A DNA stretch of 15,000 nucleotides, from assembly GCA_905221605.1 (NCBI GenBank), contig CAJNDS010000435.1:410001-425000 (forward strand), in the 5' to 3' direction. The position numbers were made by a program, and so were the translations under genes. The notes beneath the pieces are model-generated. The model was not told the origin of the DNA and ran no database searches. It saw only the letters and a list, made by a program, of their open reading frames with translations. Below, one piece after another: positions 1 through 8,459 of the stretch; within the stretch, counting starts at the first letter, position 1, and every line of letters begins with the position of its first letter. Origin of the DNA: Symbiodinium natans. Lineage: Eukaryota > Sar > Dinophyceae > Suessiales > Symbiodiniaceae.

Positions 1-239
1 CCTCAACCCTCAACCCCAAGCCATCTAGTGTGAATCACCTCCCTTTCTGCTAGGGTTCGTTTCAGGGGGTCTTGAGTATACGGGTCCCATATTCTACAGG
101 GAACCCGACAAGGGACCCCTGCTTATGACAACTGCCCATTTTATCTACAAGGCCTGTAAGGCTCGGACCCACCACTCTCGAGGACGCAAAGAAGCCCGAT
201 TTCGTTTCGAAGAATCCTTCTGGAAAGGCATCCGGAATC

Positions 240-345
240 CTAAACCCCAAACCCCAAACCCCAAACCCCTAAGCCCTAAGCCCTAACAAAGCCCTAAACC
301 CTAAACCCTGAGCCCTAAACCCTACAGGCCTAAACGAAGTCCTGC
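240..345. repeat. Degenerate CCCTAAA/CCCCAAA repeat
   Basis: Copies of CCCCAAA, CCCTAAG and CCCTAAA with frequent substitutions. The preceding 240 bases hold no recognisable gene. Confidence 0.85.
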
Positions 346-485
346 AAACCCTAGACCCTAGACCCGACCTTCTTTCGGCCTCCCTGGGCCAAGTCCACCT
401 TGCACCCTTAACAAAAGCAGCCCATCGAGCCCCCGCTGCCCCCAAAATCCCTCTAAGGCCATGAACCCTAAGCTTCAAGGTCTCG

Positions 486-650
486 GGTTTTGGGGCTTTG
501 GGGCTTTGGGGTTTTGGAGCTTTGGGGTTTTGGGGCTTTAGTGTTTTGGTGTTTTGGTGTTTTGGGGTTTTGGTGTTTTGGGGTTTTGGTGTTTTGGCGT
601 TTTGGTGTTTTGGTGGTTGTTGGAGCTTTGGGGTTTTGGTGTTTTGGGTA
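486..650. repeat. GTTTTGG low-complexity tract
   Basis: About twenty copies of GGGGTTTTGG/TGTTTTGG-like 8- and 9-mers with GGGGCTTTGG variants. Open frames in both directions here encode only low-complexity peptide (FWCFGVL or KTPKHQN) and are treated as non-coding. The unit resembles the telomeric family but lacks the TTTAGGG core. Confidence 0.85.
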
Positions 651-1314
651 CACGGTGTTTATTGGGGGGTTCCGAGAAGGTGGAGGAGTTTCAGGCTTGG
701 CTTGGGACACCGTTCGGAGTTCAGAAGGGCCCCTAAACCTTCCTGCTTCTTAGTAGGGAGGGATTCCCAATTCCCTAACAATTAACACAACGAACCCGGA
801 AGGCAGAGCGCGAGGACGGGTGGCATCAGCCGAACTCACAGGGTCACCCAAACCTCCCTCCAAAAGTGGCACTACCTCGAGTGGTAGGGAAGATGTGTTG
901 GGACCCCTATTGTGAGGGAGGGTTCTCCTAGAATGAGGCTTGTCGTTTTTTGAGGGTGTACTTGAGGTGACCCTTATTTGGGAACGACTTATGTACAGGG
1001 GCTGATGTTGATGAACCCGCAGGTGTATAGATGAAGCCCTAGCCCCTTGAGCACTTTGACCCCAGAGTCCCGTGCCCCCCCCCCCCCAAAGCCGTAAAGT
1101 GCTAAGCTTTGGGCCCTTCAATCCCTAAACACCTTCAAGCGGTGTCCTCGGCCCCAGAAGAGCTACGCGAAGAACCGGGTTTTCCCAAAAGTATAGGGAT
1201 CCTTTTTCCGGGGTACAAAGGTGCCCTCAATGTTACAAAAAGCCACAGGTCCCCTTCCTGGAAACTCCCTTCGGAGTTCTCTTCTCTTCCAACTCCATCG
1301 CGAGGCCCAGTAGG
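651..1314. other. Unassigned unique sequence
   Basis: No exon motif or family match is seen on either strand. It contains a C15 run near 1074-1087 and scattered single telomere-like hexamers. Short open frames here have no coding character that I can support. Confidence 0.5.
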
Positions 1315-1373
1315 GTTTGGGGTTTAGGTTTAGGAAGGGTTTAGGGTTTAGGGTTTAGGGTTTAGGGTTTAGG
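1315..1373. repeat. TTTAGGG array
   Basis: About seven G-strand copies, the last five perfect, followed immediately by degenerate CCCTAAG copies in the opposite sense. Confidence 0.92.
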
Positions 1374-1592
1374 GAAACCCTCAGCCCTAAGCCCTAAGCC
1401 CTCAGCGTCGGGGGAGCTCTCCCCACACCCGAGGTTGAGGGGTCTGAGGTGTTTGGGCCTTTGTTTTGAAGCTGTTTGTGCGAATCTTCGCTGGGCCTTC
1501 CGGTTCTTAGGCATGGAAAAGGAGTTTTGCGAGAGGGTTCCCGTGAGCATCTCAAGCACCCTAAGCCCGAAACCCTCGACCAGAAACCCGAA
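1374..1592. other. Unassigned sequence between opposed arrays
   Basis: Degenerate CCCTAAG copies, then about 150 unique bases between a TTTAGGG and a CCCTAAA array. No peptide is recognised. Confidence 0.45.
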
Positions 1593-1712
1593 ACCCGAAA
1601 CCCTAAACCCTAAACCCTAAACCCTAAACCCTAAACCTTGAACCCTAAACCCTAAACCCTAAACCCTAAACCCTAAACCTTGAACCCTAAACCCTAAACC
1701 CTAAACCCTAAC
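1593..1712. repeat. CCCTAAA array
   Basis: About sixteen C-strand copies with two CCTTGAA variants spaced alike, suggesting a higher-order duplication of a roughly 50-base block (copies near 1636 and 1678). Confidence 0.92.
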
Positions 1713-2022
1713 CCGACACCCCAACACTGTAAGAGCCCAGGCCCTGAACCTCTAGATGCTCCGTTTCGGAGCCTTCCGCCCACCCTTGGCCAGTCGGGGT
1801 CAGGGTGTATAAGCCCCGATGGTTTAAGGTCTAGGGGTTCGGGTCTAGGGTTGAAATGCGGATTTCGGGTTGCTTGAAAGCAAGTGTCTTCGCAGTTTGG
1901 GGTTTGACTTTCCCAGCGCCCACCCCCCCCAGCGGCTTTGGGCAGATATGTGGCGAAAGCCAGAGAAGACTCGGCGTTGTGTGGCGACAGAGCCCTGGCT
2001 GGGTTAATGAGCGACAAGGGTC
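1713..2022. other. Unassigned unique sequence
   Basis: GC-moderate sequence between the 7-mer array and the 8-mer array. No gene is recognised on either strand. Confidence 0.45.
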
Positions 2023-2342
2023 AAAACCCTAAAACCCTAAAACCCTAAAACCCTAAAACCCTAAAAACCTAAAACCCTAAAACCCTAAAACCCTAAAACC
2101 CTTAAAACCCTAAAACCCTAAAACCCTAAAACCCTAAAACCCTAAAACCCTAAAACCCTAAAACCCTAAAACCCTAAAACCCTAAAACCCTAAAGCCCTA
2201 AGACCCTATATAAAACCCTAAAACCCTAAAAAACTAAAAACCCTAAAACCCTACAACCCTACAACCCTACAACCCTAGAACCCCACAACCCTAACACCCT
2301 AAAACCCCAAAACCCTGAAACCCTAAAACCCTGAAACCCTAG
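2023..2342. repeat. CCCTAAAA 8-mer array
   Basis: About 38 copies of an 8-base unit with four A residues, rather than the 7-base unit used elsewhere. The last 100 bases are degenerate, with CCCTACAA and CCCTGAAA variants. The complement TTTTAGGG is the telomere repeat known from Chlamydomonas. Confidence 0.95.
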
Positions 2343-2396
2343 AATTCCGCGTGCTCATCAACAAGTCGCACATCGTCCTGATGACGGACTCGGCCC
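2343..2396 (+). CDS. Exon-like orphan segment between CCCTAAA(A) arrays
   Basis: The frame reads FRVLINKSHIVLMTDSAL with almost every codon ending in G or C, as in the confirmed exons. It starts right after an array ending CCCTAG (a possible acceptor, 2337-2342) and could end at a GC donor at 2397. It lies upstream of the GST exons, so it may encode part of the missing N-terminal domain, but I do not recognise the peptide and cannot place it. The GC-rich unique sequence continues to about 2484. Confidence 0.4.
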
Positions 2397-2486
2397 TCGC
2401 ATGTGGCGGGCGCGGAGCGCACGGGGCCAGTGGAGAAGCATGCCGTCAATGATGCCTGGCGAAGCGGCCTTGCAATAACCCAGCAA

Positions 2487-2571
2487 CCCTAAAACCCTAA
2501 ACCCTAAACCCTAAGTCCTAAACCCTAAGTCCTAAACCCTAAACCCTAAACCCTAAACCCTAAACCCTAAA
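2487..2571. repeat. CCCTAAA array
   Basis: About eleven copies with two CCTAAGT interruptions. It lies just upstream of the segment containing exon 1. Confidence 0.92.
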
Positions 2572-2679
2572 CAGGGAACGCCTGATCACCTCCCGGCCCG
2601 CGCCGAAGCGGGTCGTGCTCAGTTCAGCGAGTACATCCGGGCGGGGCAGTGGCAGGGCCTGGTGCAACATCAGGGCAGG

Positions 2680-2749
2680 TGGCCGACATCCTGCGCTGCT
2701 GCGCAGGACTACATGGCCGCACGCAGGGAAGACGGCGCAGAGTTATCAG
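2680..2749 (+). CDS. Predicted exon 1 (partial): end of GST N-domain
   Basis: The frame ending here reads DYMAARREDGAELSG across the junction, resembling the last helix of the GST N-domain of eEF1-gamma (the position of FESNAIAYYVSNEELRGS in the human protein). The exon ends TCA G, followed by a GC donor at 2750-2751. Joining to 3316 completes a glycine codon and gives AELSG-FDDEGQV. The 5' boundary is uncertain: AG acceptors lie near 2670, 2676 and 2706, and in the same frame TSCAAAQ precedes DYM, which could align to the FESNAIA helix. Flanks are a CCCTAAA array ending near 2571 and a TTTAGGG tract starting near 2880. Confidence 0.55.
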
Positions 2750-2879
2750 GCGCGGCGTCGCCGCTTCCATTGGCGGGCCCCCGCTAAGCCGCTAAGCTCT
2801 AGACCCTAAACCCCCCGGGAAGAGCCCCGGTCAGCACCCTGAGCTCGAATCCCTCGACTCCATCTCAGCCACCCTGTAC

Positions 2880-2935
2880 GGGGTTTTGGGGTTTAGGGTT
2901 TAGGGTTTTGGGGCTGAGTGTTGAGGGTTTAGGGG
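2880..2935. repeat. TTTAGGG tract at start of intron 1
   Basis: Mixed TTTTGGGG, TTTAGGG and related copies about 130 bases after the exon 1 donor. Confidence 0.8.
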
Positions 2936-3315
2936 TTGTGGGGGTGGGGTCAGAGCCCTTAAGCCCCGTACTTCAACCCTTAACTCTGTACAGGTGGTTG
3001 CTTCAAATCATGGTTTAGGGCCTAGAAAGTTGTATCATCCAGGAAGACACGTGCTTGTTGTGTCTGGCTGGGTCCCAGGGACTTCGGAAGGTAGTGCTTC
3101 AGGGTCGAAACCCCTAGGTTCCACATTGGGATGGAGGCTCTTGTCCGGCCCTTTAAGCCCTACAGGACCCACCAGCCATAGGAACTGGAAACTCCCTACT
3201 ACTTTCTAAGGCTCGCTAAGCTTCCCTGAGGTTTTTCTAGGTACCTACCCCCATAACCCCCTTAAGCTCCCAAGCCCTAAGCCCATGAAACCCCAAACCC
3301 CTCATTCTGTCCAAG

Positions 3316-3368
3316 GTTTTGATGACGAAGGGCAAGTCGACACGTGGCTTGAGTTCGGTATGCATGAG
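3316..3368 (+). CDS. Predicted exon 2: start of GST-C domain
   Basis: Fifty-three bases read GFDDEGQVDTWLEFGMHE, matching the beginning of the GST C-domain in eEF1-gamma, where an acidic stretch is followed by A-Q-V-x-x-W and an aromatic helix. The acceptor is CCAAG at 3311-3315. The donor is a GC at 3369-3370 after GAG. The upstream exon supplies the first base of the split glycine codon. The intron that follows reaches a TTTTAGGG/TTCAGGG tract within about 15 bases. Confidence 0.72.
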
Positions 3369-3805
3369 GCCTGGGCCGAGGGTTTTAGGGTTCAGGGTTC
3401 CCACAGAGATCGGCGACAGGGATGCTTGTGGGTACACGCATGAAACCCCCCCCAGAACTCTGTACGCTGAAAGTGCTTAAGTCCGAAATAGTCCAGCCTT
3501 AGGGAGCCGAAACCCTAAGCCCCAAGCCCTAAGCCCAGAACCCGCCCTCCCACTGGGCATCCGAGCATCCTCGACCCCGGCCGAAGTTTCCAGAAAGGAC
3601 CCCAAAGCCTTCGCCCGCAGACCCTCATGTCCAGACTTAGACTTAGGGCTTTGGGGGCTTCGGGTTCTCTGGCCTTGGGGGACCAGGGCAAGGGGCTTCG
3701 CGTGTGCGAGTGAGGGGTTTAGGGTTGAGGAGTTGGAGTTCGGGGGGCGGGGGGGGGGGGGGAGGGGCGAAGTTTGTGATGTGAGGCGTTTTGTGATATA
3801 GGTTT

Positions 3806-3942
3806 CGATTTGAACCTTAAACCTAAGCCCTAAACCTTAAACCCTACACCCCAAATCCTCTTCCCTAAACACTAAACCCTACACCCTTACTTCAGGTTTA
3901 GGGTTTAAGGTTTAGGGTTTAGGGTTTAGGCTTTAGGGAGTT
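3806..3942. repeat. Palindromic CCCTAAA/TTTAGGG block
   Basis: C-strand copies (about 3806-3895) run directly into G-strand copies (3896-3942), giving an inverted repeat with essentially no spacer. It lies inside intron 2 and has no exon between the arms. Confidence 0.85.
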
Positions 3943-4257
3943 GCGACAGGGATCCGAAGATGAGCTTAGGGATATTCCTGAATTGGGAGATATTGGGCTC
4001 TTCGGGTAAACCTTGTATAGGTTGGTGTTTCTGCTTTGTAGGGGTTCTTATTAGGGTATCTAGGGGCTATAGTATAAGGGTAACTGATAAAGAGGCCATC
4101 GGCCTTTCTAAGGTAAACCCCATTCCCCAGACCCTAAGCCCTAAGTCCCGAAAGCCTCAATACACCCTAAGTCCCTAAACCCAAAACTCTAAACTCTAAA
4201 AACCCTAAACCCTCAACCCTAAGTCCACAAACCCGCGGCAGCCAAAGCCTTTGCCAG

Positions 4258-4338
4258 GTGGAGATTCCCCTCTTCACATGGGCCTACCCAGTTATGGGCC
4301 TCATGGAGGACTCGCCGAACGCCACGAAGGATGCGCAG
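4258..4338 (+). CDS. Predicted exon 3: GST-C helix with TWAYP motif
   Basis: Eighty-one bases, exactly 27 codons, read VEIPLFTWAYPVMGLMED then SPNATKDAQ. The TW-x-(F/Y)-P-x-x-G-(I/L) core and the following A-T-x-(N/D)-A motif are hallmarks of the eEF1-gamma GST-C domain. Acceptor TTGCCAG ends at 4257. The exon ends CAG, followed by a GC donor at 4339. A GGTTTAGGG array begins only nine bases into the intron. Codons are mostly G/C-ending. This is one of the clearest matches in the window. Confidence 0.85.
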
Positions 4339-4346
4339 GCCCTGCT

Positions 4347-4432
4347 GGGTTTAGGGTTTAGGGTTTAGGGTTCAGGGTTTAGGGTTTAGGGTTTAGGGTT
4401 CAGGGTTCAGGGTTTAGGGTTTAGGGTTTGGG
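4347..4432. repeat. TTTAGGG array of intron 3
   Basis: Eleven to twelve G-strand copies, including TTCAGGG variants, starting nine bases after the exon 3 donor and making up most of this 156-base intron. Confidence 0.93.
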
Positions 4433-4494
4433 GGCCTTTGGGGTTTTGCAGCAGGGGTTGGGTGTTAGGGCTTGGGGTCGTGCAGCTCGCGCAG

Positions 4495-4518
4495 GCGGAT
4501 GTGAAGAAGGCTCTCCAA
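4495..4518 (+). CDS. Predicted exon 4: 24-base microexon
   Basis: Eight codons reading ADVKKALQ sit between a GCGCAG acceptor ending at 4494 and a GA donor at 4519-4520. Inserted between exons 3 and 5 they give NATKDAQ-ADVKKALQ-VLEETLKK, the same length as the helix in animal eEF1-gamma (ATENAKEEVRRILGLLDAYLK). Support comes from this exact spacing and the preserved phase; the exon alone is too short for independent recognition. The intron before it is 156 bases and carries almost nothing but TTTAGGG-type repeats and a short tail. Confidence 0.65.
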
Positions 4519-4604
4519 GAAACTTGGCCGCAGTGTCGGGGTTCGGTGTGGGGGTTCGCGTGGGCCGCATGCTTCGCCCGGGCACTCTGGAATGATGAAC
4601 CCCA

Positions 4605-4710
4605 ATTACCCTACACCCTACACCCTAAACCCTAAACCGTAAACCCTAAACCCTAAACCCTGAACCCTGAACCCTAAATCCTAGACCCTAAACCCCTAAA
4701 CCTTAAACCT
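4605..4710. repeat. CCCTAAA array in intron 4
   Basis: About fourteen degenerate copies (CCCTACA, CCGTAAA, CCTTAAA variants). Here the C-strand repeats lie near the 5' end of the intron, an exception to the usual polarity. The rest of the intron, 4711-5210, is AC-rich and has no recognised gene. Confidence 0.88.
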
Positions 4711-5210
4711 TAAACCCGACATCAAAAACCCTTCGGCCCAAAACGCAACCTAAGCCATGCCGAAGTGCAGGGTTCAGGGCTCTCTGTGGGACGAGCTTGG
4801 GGCCCAAGGGGAATCTTCGAAAGCGAACTCAAATAGTAAAAACATACACAGGCCTAAGCCCTAAACTCTATAAGCCTTTAAACTCCAACACGCCTTCTCA
4901 AAACCACCACAACAACCATTCGAGTCCTCTACAAACATCCCACAGCCGCCGAAACTCCGATCCCCCGCATCCCTCCCACCCCCCCTCGAATGGCAGGGCC
5001 ACGCTACTCAGAACCAGGGCTACCCCCAGTCTTCTGTGCCCCAGAATGAGGGGACAAGAACTCAATTCGCCTCGCATGAAAAAGCAGGCCTGACGCTAAA
5101 AGCCGACGCCCTAAGCCCTAAGCCCCCCACATCGTCCATTCGAAGGAGCCCTTCCCTCCCTCCTCAGAGCAAGTACTTGGCAGCTGGTGATACCCTTTAC
5201 CCACTAACCC

Positions 5211-5382
5211 CCCAAAAAAGGGGTACCCTTATTATGGTGTGGCCACTGGGGTGCCAAGAATATCAGGTGCCGAAAAAGGGGTACCCCTATTATGGTATGG
5301 CTACTGCTATATCAGGTTCCAAAAAAGGGTACCCTGGTGGTATGGCTGTATGGCTACGGGAGTGCTAAATTGAGTATCAGAG
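5211..5382. repeat. Three diverged tandem copies ending in ATCAG
   Basis: Units share AAAAAAGGGGTACCC, a TATGGTATGGC-type middle and a TATCAG end (TATCAG at 5261-5266, ATCAG at 5311-5315 and TATCAG at 5375-5380). The third copy is the real exon 5 acceptor region, so the tandem duplicates the 3' splice site. Confidence 0.75.
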
Positions 5383-5454
5383 GTGCTGGAAGAGACCCTC
5401 AAGAAGTCTAGCTTCCTCGTGGGTAGCGCGGTCACCCTCGCGGACATCTGCATA
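5383..5454 (+). CDS. Predicted exon 5: FLVGSAVTLADI core of GST-C
   Basis: Seventy-two bases, 24 codons, read VLEETLKKSSFLVGSAV then TLADICI. The F-L-V-G-x-x-V-T-L-A-D-I motif is the N-capping and hydrophobic-staple region of GST-C domains and is best known in this form in eEF1-gamma and in GST domains of some aminoacyl-tRNA synthetases. The acceptor is ATCAGAG, with AG at 5381-5382; an alternative AG lies two bases earlier. The donor is GC at 5455. Nearly all codons end in G or C. The sequence just upstream is a tandem repeat carrying similar ATATCAG acceptors. Confidence 0.88.
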
Positions 5455-5504
5455 GCCCGCGCCCCGGGATTCCTTTTTGTTGGGGGGGAGGGAGGGGGGA
5501 GGGG

Positions 5505-5546
5505 TCGGGTTTGGGGTTTGGGGTTTGGGGTTTAGGGTTTAGGGTA
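5505..5546. repeat. TTTGGGG/TTTAGGG tract of intron 5
   Basis: G-strand copies start about 50 bases after the exon 5 donor, preceded by a G-rich run. The 280-base intron has no matching C-strand tract. Confidence 0.85.
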
Positions 5547-5734
5547 AGTTCGGCGTGCCCTCTTTGGGGTCCTCTCCTATGGCTTGCGACGAGCGCTGGG
5601 GGGCTCGGGGGTATCCTTGGTTTTTTGCGAGATGCCCCTCTGGGGTTTCGCTTTTTTTGGCGGGCCTATGGACTGGTTGGCATCGGAAGGGGGTCCAGTG
5701 GGCAGCCCCTGCAAAGCTTGAGCTCTCATGTCAG

Positions 5735-5811
5735 GTCTGCGCCCTGAAGGAAGGGTTCAAGCACGTGCTGGATCCGGCCACGACGAAGGCGTTCCCCAAG
5801 ACCTGCGAGTG
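5735..5811 (+). CDS. Predicted exon 6: late GST-C helices
   Basis: The reading VCALKEGFKHVLDPATTKAF then PKTCEW aligns with the eEF1-gamma segment [26 protein letters not shown], with matching length and key V-L-(D/E)-P, A-F-P and final W positions. The acceptor is TCATGTCAG ending at 5734. The donor is a canonical GT at 5812-5813 after GAGTG, splitting the tryptophan codon so that the next exon provides the final G. It opens the longest intron in the gene, 3.3 kb. Confidence 0.85.
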
Positions 5812-5881
5812 GTCGGCAACCCAGGTTGTGGGTTCATCCTAAACTAACTGGCTCTTAGTGGGGAACTGGGAAATAGGGCCT

Positions 5882-5999
5882 CTTGGTAAAAGCGGGAAGT
5901 AAGGTACCTAGTTCCCTACTTTCTAAGGTCCAGTGCGCCCCTTGGTAACAAAGGGGGAAGTAAGGTACCTAGGTCCCTACTTCCCAAGGTCCAATGCAT
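5882..5999. repeat. Two tandem 59-base hairpin units
   Basis: Each unit starts CTTGGTAA and contains GGGAAGTAAGGTACCTAG followed by a near-complementary CCTACTT(C/T)C. The second is close to a perfect palindrome around GGTACCTAGG. Related fragments (CCCTACTACTTTCTAAGG) occur at about 3193-3210. It could be a small MITE-like element, but no target duplication was identified. Confidence 0.7.
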
Positions 6000-6762
6000 A
6001 CACAATCCAAACTGAAATAGGAACCAGCGGTGCCAGGTGAGAATGGGGTAGGGTTGTTCTCCCAGTTGGACGATACGGCGCCGCAATATGTTGTACTCTG
6101 CGTACACGATGTTGAGCCCTCACATGTATTTGAGGTTGCACTTGAAGCTGTAGTTGCAGATGGTTCTGTGAAGTTCTTTGGTTGGTGCGGAAGCATGGTA
6201 AGATAGCCTATCAGTCAGCCCTACAGTCAGCCCTATAGAGTCTACTGCAAGGCCAAGCCCTACAACTCGCACGCCTCTAATCCCTACAAGCCCTACACAG
6301 TCTGTGCTCTACAGCGTGTAGGGGAGCTAATACTAAGTGCTGTATTGAAAAAATCTAAGCTCCACAAACCCTAAACTCCGAAACCTCCAAGCCCTAAGCC
6401 CTCAACCCCAACGGAGATGCATAACAAGATGCAACATCGACAGCACGTGCTCCGCGATCACTTCCCAACAGCAGGCTTGATGAGACCCTAAAGGGCTCAA
6501 ACCCTGAGCCCTAACCAGCGAACAGCTTGGTGTAGGGCTTCTGAGGGTTTTTGGGGCCTGGTGTTGGGTTTATTTAATCACAAGCCGCTTGGGCTCAAGG
6601 TTCAGATTAAGGGTGGGGGGTGGGGTCTGGGCTTGGGCGCTTAGCGGTGGGTCTCTGGGTTGCTACTAAGGAATTGGCATAGCTTCCGTTCATTGGTATC
6701 ATAATTTGACTTCCTTTGTTTTGGGGTGTAAGGTGTTTGTGTTCTGTTGCTGTATTGCGGGT

Positions 6763-7029
6763 TTAAAGGTTGCGGCTTAGTCCTCTGACAAAAATGTTCT
6801 TCTTGGCCCATGGTAATTTAATGCAAAGTTGTACTTTGTTTCGAACGGAGTTTGCCGAGAATGCTAGGCAGCCACAGAAGCCAAATCTTAAGATTGAGTT
6901 TTTGTGAGCAAGGGCGTAGTACCGGCGAGACGCAACATTTCGGAAGACACGGATCCTGGCAATTTTCAGCTTTGCCCTTACAAAGTGTTTTTTTGGGTTG
7001 CCCTTGAGGTCAGTAACGACACCGTACAA
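6763..7029 (-). other. Unrecognised minus-strand open frame
   Basis: Eighty-eight codons, starting MYGVVTDLKGNPKKHFVRAK, basic and not low-complexity. Base composition is more AT-rich than the exons. No family is recognised. It sits inside intron 6 on the opposite strand and may be a fragment of an inserted element or chance. Confidence 0.25.
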
Positions 7030-7924
7030 AACAAAGAAAAAACACTTGGGGACTCCGCGTGGTCAGCGAGAACAACGCCCTCTGCGGCCACTGGAGCCGC
7101 ATGACCTGCGTGAGGGAGATCACCATTCTCCGAGTGCCGCCTCACAGGGAGAAGGGCGCCAGAAAGATTCGCGTCCGACGCAGCAGCACGTAAGAACTCC
7201 TGTGCGCTGTGCTCTGATTGCGAGGTTACAGTCCGAGGAAGTGGGAACCTGAGAGCGAGCTGTTTGCTTTTGCTGTGTTATACTCATCAATAACTTGGGT
7301 ATTTTTCTTGCGTCAGGCCATGGCAGCTCTGTGAGCGCCGGTTACGTACTTGTCTGTAGCCTTCTCTTGCTTTACAGCCTTTGCGACACTGTCCACTCAT
7401 CCCGCAAACCCGTCCTGTCCTCAGCCGTCGACCTCAGCCGCGCGCCTAGTCCATTCAAGTGCACGCCGTTAGTTTTGGTCGTGCACGGCCGAGTTTGCAG
7501 GTCATGGCGTGGATTCGGCGCCCCTAGCGCTCTTTTTAGTGACTCTAGCGCGCCGTCGCAGTCTAGCTGACCCACTTGTGAGAGAGGTCTGCTGTGGCGC
7601 GGCGCCGCCGCGTGCCAGAACTGCTGCCTGGCAAAAGGCGGGTGACCTCGCGCAGGCCTTCAAAAACCATTCTGGAACACTGAGACACGCGCGGTCAGGC
7701 GACGACGACGTCACGGTGGCCGAGCACATCGGCCACAATCCAAAGGCCAGCGTGAGCGTGCCTGTGAGGAATGGGCAAGACCAAGTCTCGACTAAGACGT
7801 CTCCCTGGCTCTCTTTCACAGAGAGCCTTGCAGTGGCCCTTCGGCAAAGCCAAGCCCGGGTGTGTTGGGCCCATGCTACAGGGCTGAAATGGGGCTTGCG
7901 ACGAAGAAGCAGAAGACCAAAAAA

Positions 7925-7940
7925 AAGAAGAAGAAGAAGA

Positions 7941-7968
<28 letters not shown>
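7925..7968. repeat. AAG/CAG microsatellite
   Basis: A run of six AAG triplets passes directly into about nine CAG triplets. In one + frame this gives poly-Lys then poly-Gln, starting from an ATG at 7890 and ending at a stop near 8010. Other frames give poly-Ser/Arg or, on the minus strand, poly-Leu. Which of these, if any, is translated cannot be told. Confidence 0.9.
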
Positions 7969-7971
<3 letters not shown>

Positions 7972-8232
7972 ACACGCCATAATAACCCGCTTGTGCGTCT
8001 ACAATTCCTAAAGACCAAACCCCCAGACCCACTAAACGCCTGCTAGCCTGAAGCTCGCAATCCTTACTTGACCTACGCCAAAACCCCAGACACCCAGAGC
8101 CAGGCACCCTCTCCCCCAAAAAACAATTAAAATCAAAGCCACAATCCTCTTGGCCATCCCAAATCCCTGAACCATTTTACCCGAAACCCAAGCAGACTCC
8201 CCTTGATTTGGAGAAAGCGCATGTTGATCGGG

Positions 8233-8340
8233 CCCCAAAATCCGAAAACCCGAAAACCCTAAACCCCAAACCCTAAACCCGAAACCCTAAACCCTAAACC
8301 CTAAATCCGAAACCCGAAAACCCTAAACCGCAAGCCCTGA
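8233..8340. repeat. Degenerate CCCTAAA/CCCGAAA array
   Basis: About fourteen C-strand copies, many with CCCGAAA or CCGAAAA substitutions. Confidence 0.88.
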
Positions 8341-8459
8341 GCCAATTCCCTCTTCCTAAACCCCTGAAGCGAGCTGCGGGCGCTGCGGGAGCAGCTGAGG
8401 CCCTTGTTTGGGAGGCCCCGGCACCGGGAGACCCCTCCCCAATACCAGATCCAGACCCT

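Larger units (their letters stand above)
6000..8232. other. Interior of the 3.3 kb intron 6
   Basis: This stretch is richer in unique sequence than the rest. It includes an AT-richer block at about 6670-7050 with a minus-strand open frame (6763-7029) and an open + frame at 7509-7982. Neither matches a family that I know, and neither has the G/C-ending codon bias of the real exons. A small inverted repeat, CCCTACA...TGTAGGG, lies at about 6289-6325. Confidence 0.45.

Noticed and set aside
486-785. Overlapping open frames rich in FWCFGVL (+) or KTPKHQN (-)
   Set aside because: They are translations of the GTTTTGG tract; all frames of such a repeat stay open by chance.
7502-8119. Long minus-strand open frame with a poly-Leu stretch
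   Set aside because: The Leu run is the antisense of the CAG microsatellite and mimics a membrane helix. The flanks have no recognised domain, and the + frame over the same bases is equally open.
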